A stretch of 64,000 bases of DNA, taken from the NCBI GenBank assembly GCA_947311845.1, contig CAMZMU010000034.1, positions 88,686,608-88,750,607 on the forward strand, written 5' to 3'. Positions 45,087 through 56,639 of the stretch are shown here, piece after piece. Position numbers and translations under genes: made by a program. Origin of the DNA: Poa pratensis (Eukaryota > Streptophyta > Magnoliopsida > Poales > Poaceae). The notes below the pieces were generated by a model that was given only the letters and a program-made list of their open reading frames with translations, had not been told where the DNA came from and ran no database searches. The stretch's first letter is position 1, and each line of letters opens with the position of its first letter.

Positions 45087-46710
45087 TGATACGTCTCCAA
45101 CGTATCCATAATTTCTGCTGTTCCATGCTTATATTATACCATTTGCTACATTTTTATATACACTTCGTATCACTTTTATGCATTTTCTGGGACTAACCTA
45201 TTAACAAGATGCCACAGTGCCAGTTCCCTGTTTTCTGCTGTTTTTGGTTTCAGAAAGTTACTTCTGGAAATATTCTCGGAATTGCACGAAACAAAAGGCC
45301 AGGTCCCTATTTTTCCAGCACGTACACGGAGTCCGAAGGAGAGACGAAGAGAGCCAGGAGGTGGCCAAACCACCAGGCGCGGCAGTGGGCCCAGCCGCCG
45401 CCTGGTGGTTTGGGCCCCTCGGGGGTCCGCCGACATCGCCCCTTCGCCTATTTATTCCCCGAGACGCGAAAACCCTAAAACACCGAGCCTTTCATCCAGA
45501 ACATATTCGCTGCCGCCGCCGTCGTCAACCCTAACTCGGGGGGTTCCTGAAGCTCTTCCCGGCACCCTGCCGGAGAGGGGAATCATCACCGGAGGGCTCT
45601 ACATCGCCATGCCCGCCTCCGGAGTGATGCGTGAGTAGTTCATCCTTGGACTATGGGTCCATAGCAGTAGCTAGATGGTTGTCTTCTCCACTTGTGCCAT
45701 CATGTTTAGATCTTGTGAGCTGCCTATCATGATCAAGATCATCTTATTGTAATGCTACATGTTGTGTTTGCTGGGATCTGACTTATATTGATACCTATGT
45801 GGAGCTGAATATTATATTATCATGTCTATGTCATTTGTGATCTTGCATGCTCTCCGTTACTTGTTGAAGCCTTGGCCACGTGAATACTTGTAACTCCAAG
45901 AGGGGGTATTTATGCATGATAGTTGGGTTCAACCTCTATTTAACCTGGGATAGTGACAGCAAGTTCTAAGGTTGTAGATGTGTTGTTGCCACTAGGGGTA
46001 AAACAGCAATGCTTTATTCAAGGATGAATGTATTGTTTACATTACGCACATTACTTAATGCAATTGTCTGTTGCTTGCAACTTAATACTGGAAGGGGTAC
46101 GGATGTTAACCGGAAAGTGGACTATTTAGGCATAGATGCATGCTGGATAGCGGTCTATGTACTTTGTCGTAATGCCCAAATGAATCTCATAGTAGACACC
46201 ACAGCTCACACATGCATGTTATATGCACTTATCAATTGTCAATTGCCCAGCTGTAATTTGTTTACCCAGCATGTTAGTTATCTTATTGGAGAGACACCAC
46301 TAGTGAACTGTGGACCCCGGTCCATTCTTTTACATCTGAAATACAATCTACTGCAATCATTGTTCTCTACTGTTTTATGCAAACAAACATCATCTTCCAT
46401 TCGATACGTTTAACCCTTTGTTTTCAGCAAGCCGGTGAGATTGACAACCTCACTGTTAAGTTGGGGCAAAGTAGTTTGATTGTGTTGTGCAGGTTCCACG
46501 TTGGCACCGGAATCCCTGGTGTTGCGCCGCACTACACTCCTCCACCAACACCTTCGAAGCAAACCTCGTTTTCCTACTGGTCCGATTAAACCTTGGTTTC
46601 ATACTGAGGGAAAACTTACTGCTGCACTCATCATACCTTCCTCTTGGGGTTCCCAACTGACGTGTGACGTACAAGCAATTGTTTCTGGCACTATTAACCT
46701 AGAGCCACCA
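45087..46710 (+). repeat. 5' LTR of nested element 2
   Basis: 1,624 bp. The first 450 bp or so resemble the LTR of nested element 1; the rest does not. A 134-codon frame at 46009-46413 recurs unchanged in the other LTR. Confidence 0.94.
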
Positions 46711-46721
46711 ACAACGTTTTC

Positions 46722-46739
46722 TGGCGCCGTTGCCGGGGA
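46722..46739 (+). other. Primer binding site of nested element 2 (tRNA-Asp)
   Basis: TGGCGCCGTTGCCGGGGA, 11 bases after the LTR end, is complementary to the 3' end of plant cytosolic tRNA-Asp. Confidence 0.92.
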
Positions 46740-46970
46740 AAACAGAATTGCTTCTGCAAGGGGAGTCTCTCACACCCAATCTCTTTACTTTGTTATTTGT
46801 CTTGCTTAGTTTATTTTTATTTTGTTTGTTTGCTCTCTTATCAAAAACACAAAAAAATTAGTTACTTGTCTTGCTAGTTTATTTTTATTTTGTTTTGTTT
46901 GCTTTCTCTATATCAAAAACACAAAAAAATTAGTTACTTGTTTAATTCAGTTTAATTTTGTTTTTCAAAA

Positions 46971-47659
46971 TGAATGCTCCTGAAGTTGAAGTTCGTTCTT
47001 TTAGGCAACTAGGAGGTGAAAATTTGAAAGATGCTTGGTATAGAATTAGTGATGCTCATCATAGATGTACTAAGAAACACTCTACCACTATCCTCCTTAG
47101 GAACTTTTATGTTGGTATCTCTAGTTGGTATAGGTATGTTCTAGACACTCTTACAGGTGGAAATTTCTTGGGTACTCCTGCTTTAGAAGCCTGTAATATT
47201 ATTGAAAGTTTGGTAGGAACACCACCCACTAAAGATATTAAAGTTGAGATTACCTTGGAAGATGTTATAAATAAGTTAGACTCTATGGAGAAATTTTTTT
47301 CCAAATTTTCTTGATTGTATTGGTAAGATAATGAATCAATAGCCACCATCAATGAAAGAATCACTGTTCTTGAGGATAATAATATCCATGACACCCAAAA
47401 TCATAGAATTGATGAGTTAGAGGAAGCTATTGAAACCTTAAGTTCAACCTTTACTTCTCTTAAGTCTAAAAAGGAGAAAGTTTATGTGGGTAGAGAGCAA
47501 AAGTTTATGTATGTTCCTAAAGTGCCAAAACCAAAGACTCATTATGAGCTTAAAATTGATAAAACTTTTAGTACGGTTAAAGGTAATGAAACACCTCCAG
47601 GAACATCTAAGATACCCATTGTTACAAGCTGTGTGTTGGAAGAGCTTTTGATGATTTGA
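46971..47659 (+). pseudogene. Gag-like N-terminal protein of nested element 2, frameshifted
   Basis: The frame starts MNAPEVEVRSFRQLGGENLK and contains DAWYRISDAHHRCTKKHST, LLRNFYVGISSWYRYVLD and TLTGGNFLGTPALEACNIIE. I recognise this as the start of gag in Athila-like Triticeae elements. The frame breaks near 47314-47340 and continues in another frame with a coiled-coil-like segment (ATINERITVLEDNNIHDTQ) to a stop near 47659. Full gag is several hundred residues longer and would lead into protease, which is missing here. Confidence 0.75.
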
Positions 47660-50340
47660 ATGATTTGCCACTTGACAACACTTGATTTTCACTTTCTGCG
47701 CCTAGCTGAAAGGCGTTAAAGAAAAGCGCTTATGGGAGACAACCCATCGTTTTTATTTGCTGTTATTTTTGTTTTCTTTGAGTCAAGGATTTTTGTTACT
47801 TCTGTAGCAACTCCTTTGTATCTTTATTTTATCGCAATGTTGTGCCAAGTAAAGTTCTATATTGAAAGTTGATGCAAGATTTGGATTTCTGCGCAGTGAC
47901 AGATTTTTAGCTGTCACGGATTTGAGCTTATCTCCCTGTAGAAAATTCAAAAAATTCTGAGAAAAATCACGCATATTCCTGAGATATGTACGCAACTTTC
48001 ATTATTTTAGGCCAGATCCATCTGAGCAACTTAAGTGCCTCGAAAAAATTCGTCATTCCAGACTGTTCTGTTTTTGACAGATTCTGCCTTTTGTTTTGCA
48101 TTCGCTCTTTTACTGTGTTTGTGTGGATTTCTTTGCTCCACAAAGCATTGGTGGCTGTAGCTAATGTCCAGAAGCTTTGGGATTGATTGTATCATTACAG
48201 AATATGAGAATTTTTGATTATGCACTAACCCTCTAATGAGAACTGTCTTGAGTTTGGTGTGAAGGAAGTTTTCAAGGATCAAGCGAGAAGGGTGATATTA
48301 TGTGATCAAGAAGAGTGAAAAGCCTAAGCTTGGGGATGCCCCCGTGGTTCATCCCAACCATATTCAGAGAGACTCAAGCGTCTAAGCTTGGGGATGCCCA
48401 AGGCATCCCCTTCTTCATCAACAAACTTATCAGGTCATCTCTAGTGAAACTATATTTTAATTCTTTCACATCTTATGCGCTTTACTTGGAGCGTCTGTGT
48501 GTTTTTATTTTTGTTTTTGTTTGAATAAATTCGGATCCTAGCAATCCTTGTGTGGGAGAGAGACACGCTCCGCTTTTTCATGTGAATACTCATGTTCTTC
48601 ACTTATATTTGTTGAGTATTCTTAACTAGCTACTGCAGTGCTTTTAGCTCCTGTTTTTCATGCATCTCTTCGAGCTGTTAGCACTTGTTTATAAATACTC
48701 TCTTGCTGCATTATATTATCATTTGGAGAGTTTATGTTTAATAAATTATTGGTGTTTGTTTGGAAGAAAGAAAATGCTACATGTAGTAGTTGGTATTGGA
48801 AAAGACATATGCATTCTTGTAGATCATTGTCTTGTTTTGATTTGATGCTTTGCAATTGTTTTGAGCTCTCAAGTAGATCATGTTTAAGCTCTTGCATCAT
48901 GTAGTTAAAGCCTAGTAGTGGAGAACTACCGTAGAGCTTGTTGAGACTTGGGATGCATATTTGTTCTCTCTAAGGTCTAGATATTTTCTGGTAAAATGTT
49001 TGAGCAACAAGGAAGACAGTGTAGAGTCTTATAATACTTGCAATATGTTTTTATGTGATTCTTGCTGTACCGGTTTATACTTGTGTTTGCTTCAAACAAC
49101 CTTGCTAGCCTAAACTCTGTACTGAGAGGGAATGCTTCTCGTGCATCCAAAACTTGAGCCAAAACCCATGCCATTTGTGTCCACCATACCTACCTACTAT
49201 GTGGTATTTCCTGCCATTCCAAGTAAATATTTCATGTGCTACCTTTAAACTATTCAAAACTTTATTACTCCTTATTTGTGTCAATGTTTTATAGCTCATG
49301 AGGAAGTATGTGGTGTTTTATCTTTCAATCTTGTCATTTACTTCTGACAGACTTTCACCAATGGACTAGTGGCATATACATCCGCTTATCCAATAATTTG
49401 CAAAAAGAGCTGGCAACGGGGTGCCCAGCCCCAATTAATTACAACTTTCATTAATAATTCTCTTCACATGTTTTGCCCTGATTTATCAGTAAGCAACTTA
49501 ATTTTGCAATAGACACTCCTCCATGGTATGTGAATGTTGGAAGGCACCCGAGGATTCGGTTAGCCATGGCTTGTGTAAGCAAAAGGTTGGGAGGAGTGTC
49601 ATCTATAAAGAAACTAAAATACATGTGTAAACAAAAGAGAAGAGGGATGATCTACCTTGCTGGTAGAAATAACGTCCTTCATGGGAGCCGCTCTTTGAAA
49701 GTCTGGTTGACAAGGGGGTTAGAGTGCCCACTACCATTCGTTGACAACAACAAACACCTCTCAAATACTTATTTTGTGCTCTCTATATGCTTTCGAAAAC
49801 TTAAAAAGCTCTAGCACATGATTTAATCCCTGCTTCCCTCTGCGAAGGGCCTATCTTTTACTTTATGTTGAGTCAGTTTACCTACTCCTTTCTATCTTAG
49901 AAGCAAACACTTGTGTCAACTTTGTGTGCATTGATTCTTACATATTTACTTATTGCACTTGTTATATTGCTTTATGTTGACAACTATCCATGAGATATAC
50001 ATGTTACAAGTTGAAAGCAATGCTGAAACTTAATCATCCTTTGTGTTGCTTCAATGCCTTTTACTTTGAATCTATTGCTTTATGAGTTACCTCTTATGCA
50101 AAACTTTTTGATACTTGTCTTGAAAGTACTATTCATGAAAAGTTTTTGCTTATATGATTCATTGTTTACTCTTTATCTATTTGTTAGCAAACTATAGATC
50201 ATTGCTTTGAGTCACTTCATTCATGACATGAGCCTTGCAATATATTGATCAAGATTGTGTGAAAGCATGTCTCCTCAGAAATTATTTGTTGTTATCGTTT
50301 TACCTACTCGAGGACGAGTAGAACTAAGCTTGGGGATGCT

Positions 50341-51962
50341 TGATACGTCTCCAACGTATCCATAATTTCTGCTGTTCCATGCTTATATTATACCATTTGC
50401 TACATGTTTTATATACACTTCGTATCACTTTTATGCATTTTCTGGGACTAACCTATTAACAAGATGCCACAGTGCCAGTTCCCTGTTTTCTGCTGTTTTT
50501 GGTTTCAGAAAGTTACTTCTGGAAATATTCTCGGAATTGCACGAAACAAAAGGCCAGTCCCTATTTTTCCAGCACGTACACGGAGTCCGAAGGAGAGACG
50601 AAGAGAGCCACGAGGTGGCCAAACCACCAGGCGCGGCAGTGGGCCCAGCCGCGCCTGGTGGTTTGGGCCCCTCGGGGGTCCGCCGACATCGCCCCTTCGC
50701 CTATTTATTCCCCGAGACGCGAAAACCCTAAAACACCGAGCCTTTCATCCAGAACATATTCGCTGCCGCCGCCGTCGTCAACCCTAACTCGGGGGGTTCT
50801 GAAGCTCTTCCCGGCACCCTGCCGGAGAGGGGAATCATCACCGGAGGGCTCTACATCGCCATGCCCGCCTCCGGAGTGATGCGTGAGTAGTTCATCCTTG
50901 GACTATGGGTCCATAGCAGTAGCTAGATGGTTGTCTTCTCCACTTGTGCCATCATGTTTAGATCTTGTGAGCTGCCTATCATGATCAAGATCATCTTATT
51001 GTAATGCTACATGTTGTGTTTGCTGGGATCTGACTTATATTGATACCTATGTGGAGCTGAATATTATATTATCATGTCTATGTCATTTGTGATCTTGCAT
51101 GCTCTCCGTTACTTGTTGAAGCCTTGGCCACGTGAATACTTGTAACTCCAAGAGGGGGTATTTATGCATGATAGTTGGGTTCAACCTCTATTTAACCTGG
51201 GATAGTGACAGCAAGTTCTAAGGTTGTAGATGTGTTGTTGCCACTAGGGGTAAAACAGCAATGCTTTATTCAAGGATGAATGTATTGTTTACATTACGCA
51301 CATTACTTAATGCAATTGTCTGTTGCTTGCAACTTAATACTGGAAGGGGTACGGATGTTAACCGGAAAGTGGACTATTTAGGCATAGATGCATGCTGGAT
51401 AGCGGTCTATGTACTTTGTCGTAATGCCCAAATGAATCTCATAGTAGACACCACAGCTCACACATGCATGTTATATGCACTTATCAATTGTCAATTGCCC
51501 AGCTGTAATTTGTTTACCCAGCATGTTAGTTATCTTATTGGAGAGACACCACTAGTGAACTGTGGACCCCGGTCCATTCTTTTACATCTGAAATACAATC
51601 TACTGCAATCATTGTTCTCTACTGTTTTATGCAAACAAACATCATCTTCCATTCGATACGTTTAACCCTTTGTTTTCAGCAAGCCGGTGAGATTGACAAC
51701 CTCACTGTTAAGTTGGGGCAAAGTAGTTTGATTGTGTTGTGCAGGTTCCACGTTGGCACCGGAATCCCTGGTGTTGCGCCGCACTACACTCCTCCACCAA
51801 CACCTTCGAAGCAAACCTCGTTTTCCTACTGGTCCGATTAAACCTTGGTTTCATACTGAGGGAAAACTTACTGCTGCACTCATCATACCTTCCTCTTGGG
51901 GTTCCCAACTGACGTGTGACGTACAAGCAATTGTTTCTGGCACTATTAACCTAGAGCCACCA
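50341..51962 (+). repeat. 3' LTR of nested element 2
   Basis: 1,622 bp, nearly identical to the 5' LTR, directly after the polypurine tract and followed by target duplication GTATT. Confidence 0.94.
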
Positions 51963-51967
51963 GTATT

Positions 51968-53488
51968 CCTGCTGCAGGTATTGCCGGGTTTGCATTAGCT
52001 GCGCTTCTTCCCGCTCGCGATCTATTGACTATCTGCTGAGCCACAGAAATTGCAGGGGCGGGTTGGTGCGGCTGATTGTTCTGGTTCTGCTGGGGCAGGT
52101 TTTGCTGCTGTGCCGCGGCAAACCCGGCCAAGGGCGGGTTCCCACCGTGGCGACTCTTACTACGATAAGTTGTAGAATGAAGCGCTTTTCTCCTTTGAAT
52201 ACTAGACTTGCTGAGCCACCGCAGCGCGCAACATGTCAATGGCACGCCGAGCTTCAATCTCTGCTGGCGAGTCTCCCAATGGAATATGGTCAAGTGCTAA
52301 AGTTGCAGCGTACACGTTATCTGCTGGATTGGAAAAATGGCCCGCCGGCGTGTGGAACCTTGGTGTCCTAGGCGGCAAACCCGGATTTCCCCTGGCTCCC
52401 CCAGCGAGAAGACCCGGCACCGCAGCAGCTGCAACTCCAGCCCTTCCTGTTTCTCTTCCTGGTTCTGCGTTTGTTCTAACAACTGGAGCCACCTGAGCTG
52501 TATCAATTGGTTGATCTTCTGGGGTCCTAAACAATATTGCGGGATTTATGGCGTTTTCTCCTGGAGCCAGCCGGCTCTGGTGCCTCCTCCGGTGTGCCCT
52601 GGTCATCTCATTGAGACGATTTTCCTCATCCCCTATTTGCTTTCGCCTAACCTCCATATCTTGCTTCTCTGCCATTGTGTCTCTGCGCACCTGCTCCAGA
52701 GCCCGGCGTGCTGTATCCAATTCTATAGCTCTGGCTGCCGCGTTTTCTGGAGTAACAATCCTCGTGAGTACTGATGGATCTAGGACCAGGCCATTGTTAA
52801 ACAAGGCCTGGGCCCCAGTTGTGTTGTTTCTTTCCTCGCCCTGAGCCCGGTTATTGAGAAAACCGAAGCTGTTCCTGTAACGCGCCGTGTTTTCACTTTC
52901 CTCTGACACCGAAGCCGGGTCTCCATCAACTCTTTGACCCGCCAGCTCCAGTACTGGTGGCAAGGGTTGCTGCTGTTGACCCGGAGTAAAAGCTGGTGGC
53001 ACGACAGTTGACGGTGATGCTCCCGCGTTGATCGATGGGGCGGTGTAAACCGCAACCCTCCTAACCGGGCTTGGGCTGAACTCTTGCTCCTCTTCATCCT
53101 CTTCTTCTGCTCCATATCCGAACCGGCCTTCAAACAGGGGCAAGATCGATTCTGAACCTGCGTGGTCCACCACATCACCCGGGATTGGAGCCGGGTTTCC
53201 CGATCGTTCCTCGTGTACGCCCAGGGGCAGCTCATCTGCAGCCGTACCAACTGATTCTTCTCCATCAGATTGAACAATTGTGGCAGCTCCTGACACAGAT
53301 TCATAGTCTCCATCACTAGCAGATCTAGTTGCAATCATACCAACAAAAACGTTAAACTTGCCAATTGGAATAACATCACCTGATTCAAGTAGATCTGATT
53401 CCGGCCCCCAGCCAGAATCATCAACGATGGGCTCTCCTTGCGAGTTGAGGGTGATCTCGCCGAAAACAAAGTTCTCCACTCCTTGCAT
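51968..53488 (-). pseudogene. Tat gag, N-terminal part
   Basis: A long minus-strand frame starts MQGVENFVFGEITLNSQGEP about 35 bases after the primer binding site. It runs 428 codons to a stop at 52202, including an acidic segment (YGAEEEDEEEQEF) and a likely coiled coil (LEQVRRDTMAEKQDMEVRRK). A frame change near 52205 leads into a Gln/Asn/Pro-rich stretch (QQQNLPQQNQNNQP) that reaches the insertion point of nested element 2 at 51968. This N-terminal extension before the gag domain is typical of large Tat elements. Confidence 0.8.
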
Positions 53489-53522
53489 TGCTTTCCCATG
53501 ATGGTGACACCTTTGGACGCGT

Positions 53523-53540
53523 TTCCCACAGACGGCGCCA
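53523..53540 (-). other. Primer binding site of the Tat element
   Basis: The element-strand sequence TGGCGCCGTCTGTGGGAA starts two bases inside the 5' LTR. The same PBS string is common in grass Tat/RIRE2-type elements. I do not assign the tRNA. Confidence 0.8.
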
Positions 53541-53542
53541 AC

Positions 53543-54126
53543 TGTCGTGGGGTAGATAACACGGCAGATGCTACCTTGGGGTAGCTTGAGATGATGGGCA
53601 AGGCGACTCTGGTATCTGGGAGATTGTTTAGCACTGCAGGGACAAAGGGTTTACCCAGGTTCGGCCTCTCCATTGGAGATAAAGACCTACTTCCTGCTAT
53701 CTTATTATTGATCTCGATCTCGATAACCCGGCTACGACAACAGAGCAGGATCTCGATCTAGGTTACAAGGTTGGGGTATTTCTCTCGATGGTTCTCTCGC
53801 CTAAGCTTGGATCGTAAAGTTCTTTCTAACTAGGGCACAGGGACCAGTTTATATAGATGACCGGGTCTCCTGGCGCTTTACAAGATGAATCCGGGTTCTA
53901 CCCAAACTCGGAGTCCTACTCTAGCTCTTCTGGCCTTCGTGTCCTCCAAGTTCTGAACCGCCTTTGTTCTTCTAGAATCTTTCCTTCCTGAACCGGGTTA
54001 CCGCCAAACCTACCGGCCCAGCAACATAACCGGCCCATGCTGATGGTTAGCTGGCCTGGCCGGGCCTCCTGCCTGGCAGGTCACACTTCCCTCTTCATGG
54101 GCCTACCGGGTTATTATCCTCCATCA
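53543..54126 (-). repeat. 5' LTR of the Tat element, 584 bp
   Basis: TG...CA termini followed by target duplication GTGAT. About seven substitutions and two indels separate it from the 3' LTR by eye. Confidence 0.95.
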
Positions 54127-54131
54127 GTGAT

Positions 54132-54904
54132 GTTCTATAAACATGTCAAACTTCTTGTTCAAACTAAAATCAATATGAGATATGCAAATAAAAATAGTGA
54201 TGAACAGTATATCACGAATATTCAAGCAAAATTTGTTTCTCTACATACCTCCCAAATAAATAGAATTTAAACTTAAAATCCACATGTGCATTGAACATCA
54301 CAGTTCCAGCATACTGCATTCTGCAAGATACGGTGAAAAATAACAAAACGATTGATCAATAATATGCTATTAAGTGTCGCTTTGTAGTTAGAATTGTCAA
54401 TACCCGAAGAAAAAAGAGACTTGACAATACTGTCAACACTGTTCGAAAGAAAGCAAATTCAATATTTTGCCTGCTTGGGCAGCCCTCGGGTTAGTTCCGG
54501 TGATAATAAGTTGGAACTAATGGCTGTTTTGACAACAACGAATTTGGCTCCTGTAGGAACTTCAAGAAGAAGTCTTCATCCAACGCTTCATGGAACTCCT
54601 TTGACTGGCCAGCTTCTCATCTGAATCCAGACGATCTTTTAACTTTTCGTGAACAACAAGGGACATTCTCCTCTCGTCAGAATACTCCTCTTAAAGTTTT
54701 GAGGTTTGAGTTGTTTTTATTTTGTCCAGTTACTATCTGCATAGCTAGAACCCCAAAACTGTATACGTACGTCCTGAAGTGTAATTTCTCCACCAGCCAA
54801 GTATTCCGGTGTTACCATGCATTTCTGCATGAATAAATAATGATATCAGCCACACAAGTATTCCAGCCATATTGTTAACTCAAAATACGAAGTTCTCAAC
54901 ATAT
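54132..54904. other. Flank between Tat element and kinase pseudogene
   Basis: No gene is recognised. It continues the sequence interrupted at 26865. A 76-codon plus-strand frame at 54394-54624 has no domain. The right part could hold degraded 3' sequence of the kinase-like pseudogene. Confidence 0.4.
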
Positions 54905-56340
54905 ACTTGGCTTACATCGACTTCTTTCTTCTCTGAAAACTCTTGAAAACCATAGTCCAAATTTTTTGACACCATGTTATCCTCAAATATTATATTGTCG
55001 GGTTTTAGATCTAGATGACAAATACAATTGTTGTGAAGATAATGTAAGCCTTGACAAGCTCCTTTAATTGTTCGATGGTGTGTGCGCCAATCAAATCCAC
55101 CAATTCATCTGCATTGGTGAATATAGACTGTCATTAAACATGAAATTTAAAAATCCTAGAAAGTTGACGAAATGATGTCAATAAAACACAAAGGAGGTAA
55201 ATCAGTAAATGAATCGACTACATCTCATCCTTGAAAAAACAAGCTTGATTCAATCACACCACGTACCAGTAAGATGCATCTGAAGATTTCCATTATATAT
55301 ATACTCGAAACAGAGCAACCTCTCTCGCACCATTGCACACCAGTAAGATGTATCCCTATCATTATAACACCCAAACTGAATACATCTGCCTTCATGGAGA
55401 CTATGTCTATGTATTCTGGTGCCATATATCCACTCTGGGGATACTCACTACTACCCGTGAATATTTGGATAATTACAACACCCAAGCTGAATACATCTGC
55501 CTTGTTGGAGATTATGCCTTGTATTAACTATTCTGGTGCAATATATCCCTGCGGTACAGTTTGAAAGTGTGAGGCATCGCAAGAAGAACAAAAAATGCTA
55601 TAACAAAAGGGATAGCTTACTGTGTTCCCAGATGATTTTGAGTGATGATTCCAGATTGCTTGCCACCAAAGATTCTTGACAAACCAAAATCCGTAAACTT
55701 TGGCACCATAGGATAGTAGCATCCATCAATATATTTTCAGGTTTCAGGTCCAGATGAACAATAAGGCACCCATCGTGAATGTACTTTAAACCCCCACAAA
55801 TTCCCCTGATTACTTCACATCTCATGTTCCACTCCAGGTCCGATGTTTCATCTGTTAATTGATAAACAAGGAAAACAAATCAAAAGCCGTTTAATGATTA
55901 CACCTGTGGTGTCATAACAGAACCACCTCCCGTGAGAGTGGTTTAAGCGGTGTTCTAATAAAGTGAACTTCAGATAACATTGAAGATAAAAGGAAATAAA
56001 CAACGTAGATTTTTTCATAATCTTACCAGACATATACTCGTGAAGGCTTCTATGACATACATGCTCAAACCAGAGCAATCTTGCTGGTATTTCCGCAAAA
56101 ATATAATACCCACTTCCTTGCACGTATACCGCTTCCCAACTTGATTCGGCACAGTAACCTACAAGCTGCACTAGGTTTTGGTGCTTGATCCTCATAAGGT
56201 ACCTGACCTTGTTCCGGAACGTCTCCTCTGCCATCTTATGTAAGTCAAAGAACTCCCTGCGATGCAAGTCAAACATATGTCCATAATTCATACACATGAA
56301 AGCAATATCTATCAGCGATGTATAACACGTCAAGATCTCG
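54905..56340 (-). pseudogene. Receptor-like kinase pseudogene with rearranged kinase subdomains
   Basis: Minus-strand pieces match the kinase domain of grass receptor-like kinases. The N-lobe has FRNKVRYLMRIKHQNLVQLV (about 56220) and IFAEIPARLLWFEHVCHRSL. After an intron comes GICGGLKYIHDG, then the catalytic loop HLDLKPENILMD near 55730. The activation segment is mutated. Subdomain VIII-IX then occurs twice, as GYIAPE...KADVFSLGVVI near 55540 and GYMAPE...KADVFSLGVIM near 55430. A second catalytic-loop-like piece (LHYLHNN, HLDLKPDNIIFEDN) follows near 55080-54985, reading with stops. The ATP-binding Gly loop and conserved Lys are missing. It appears to be the remains of two related kinase genes or an internally duplicated one. 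Confidence 0.8.
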
Positions 56341-56639
56341 AAGCAGACCTGAGAGCCAGCTAGAGAAGCAGTACCACGGAAGAACGAACATGAACCTGGT
56401 TTAGCTCAAGCCTGAAGGCCCCTTTGGTCTTGTACTGTCCGAAGAGGATACTTTGGCTCCCAGATCCAGCTTATTTAGAGTGGGAGATGGGGTTGGGGGG
56501 TGGAGATGGGGAAGGAGCTTGGTAAACGCCTTGGGAGCAACGATCTTGTCCCTTTCCAATAAACAAAAATTGCACCCTGCTAGATCGCCTTGGGAGCAGC
56601 CATCATCAGACGTGGGAGATGAGCATTGACTAAGTAGCA

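Larger units (their letters stand above)
45087..51962 (+). mobile_element. Nested element 2: non-autonomous Gypsy (Athila-like) retrotransposon, 6.9 kb
   Basis: The LTRs are 45087-46710 and 50341-51962, starting TGATACGTCTCC and ending GAGCCACCA. Exact target duplication GTATT occurs at 45082-45086 and 51963-51967. The primer binding site at 46722-46739 matches tRNA-Asp. The polypurine tract (TAAGCTTGGGGATGCT) immediately precedes 50341. The interior encodes only a short gag-like protein and long AT-rich non-coding sequence, so it depends on an autonomous partner. The LTRs differ by only a handful of positions over 1.6 kb, suggesting the most recent insertion in the nest. It is related to element 1 but lies in opposite orientation, 461 bp away. 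Confidence 0.94.
26871..54126 (-). mobile_element. Tat-lineage Ty3/Gypsy retrotransposon, with two nested elements
   Basis: The LTRs at 26871-27456 and 53543-54126 begin TGTCGTGGGG and end CCATCA. The element is flanked by GTGAT on both sides (26866-26870 and 54127-54131), an exact 5-bp target duplication. On the minus strand the order is gag, protease, reverse transcriptase, RNase H, a second RNase H, integrase. A plus-strand ORF region then lies between integrase and 3' LTR, the layout of grass Tat elements such as RIRE2 and Grande. Nested elements occupy 37685-44625 and 45087-51962, so the element itself is about 13.4 kb. Gag and pol are interrupted by frameshifts as well as by the insertions. 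The two LTRs differ by about seven substitutions and two single-base indels by eye. Confidence 0.95.

Noticed and set aside
46009..46413. 134-codon open frame, repeated unchanged at 51261-51665
   Set aside because: It lies wholly inside the LTRs of nested element 2, which explains the perfect repetition. It has no domain and no start context, so I treat it as fortuitous.
54394..54624. 76-codon plus-strand frame near the kinase pseudogene
   Set aside because: No homology, and orientation opposite to the kinase remains. Probably chance.
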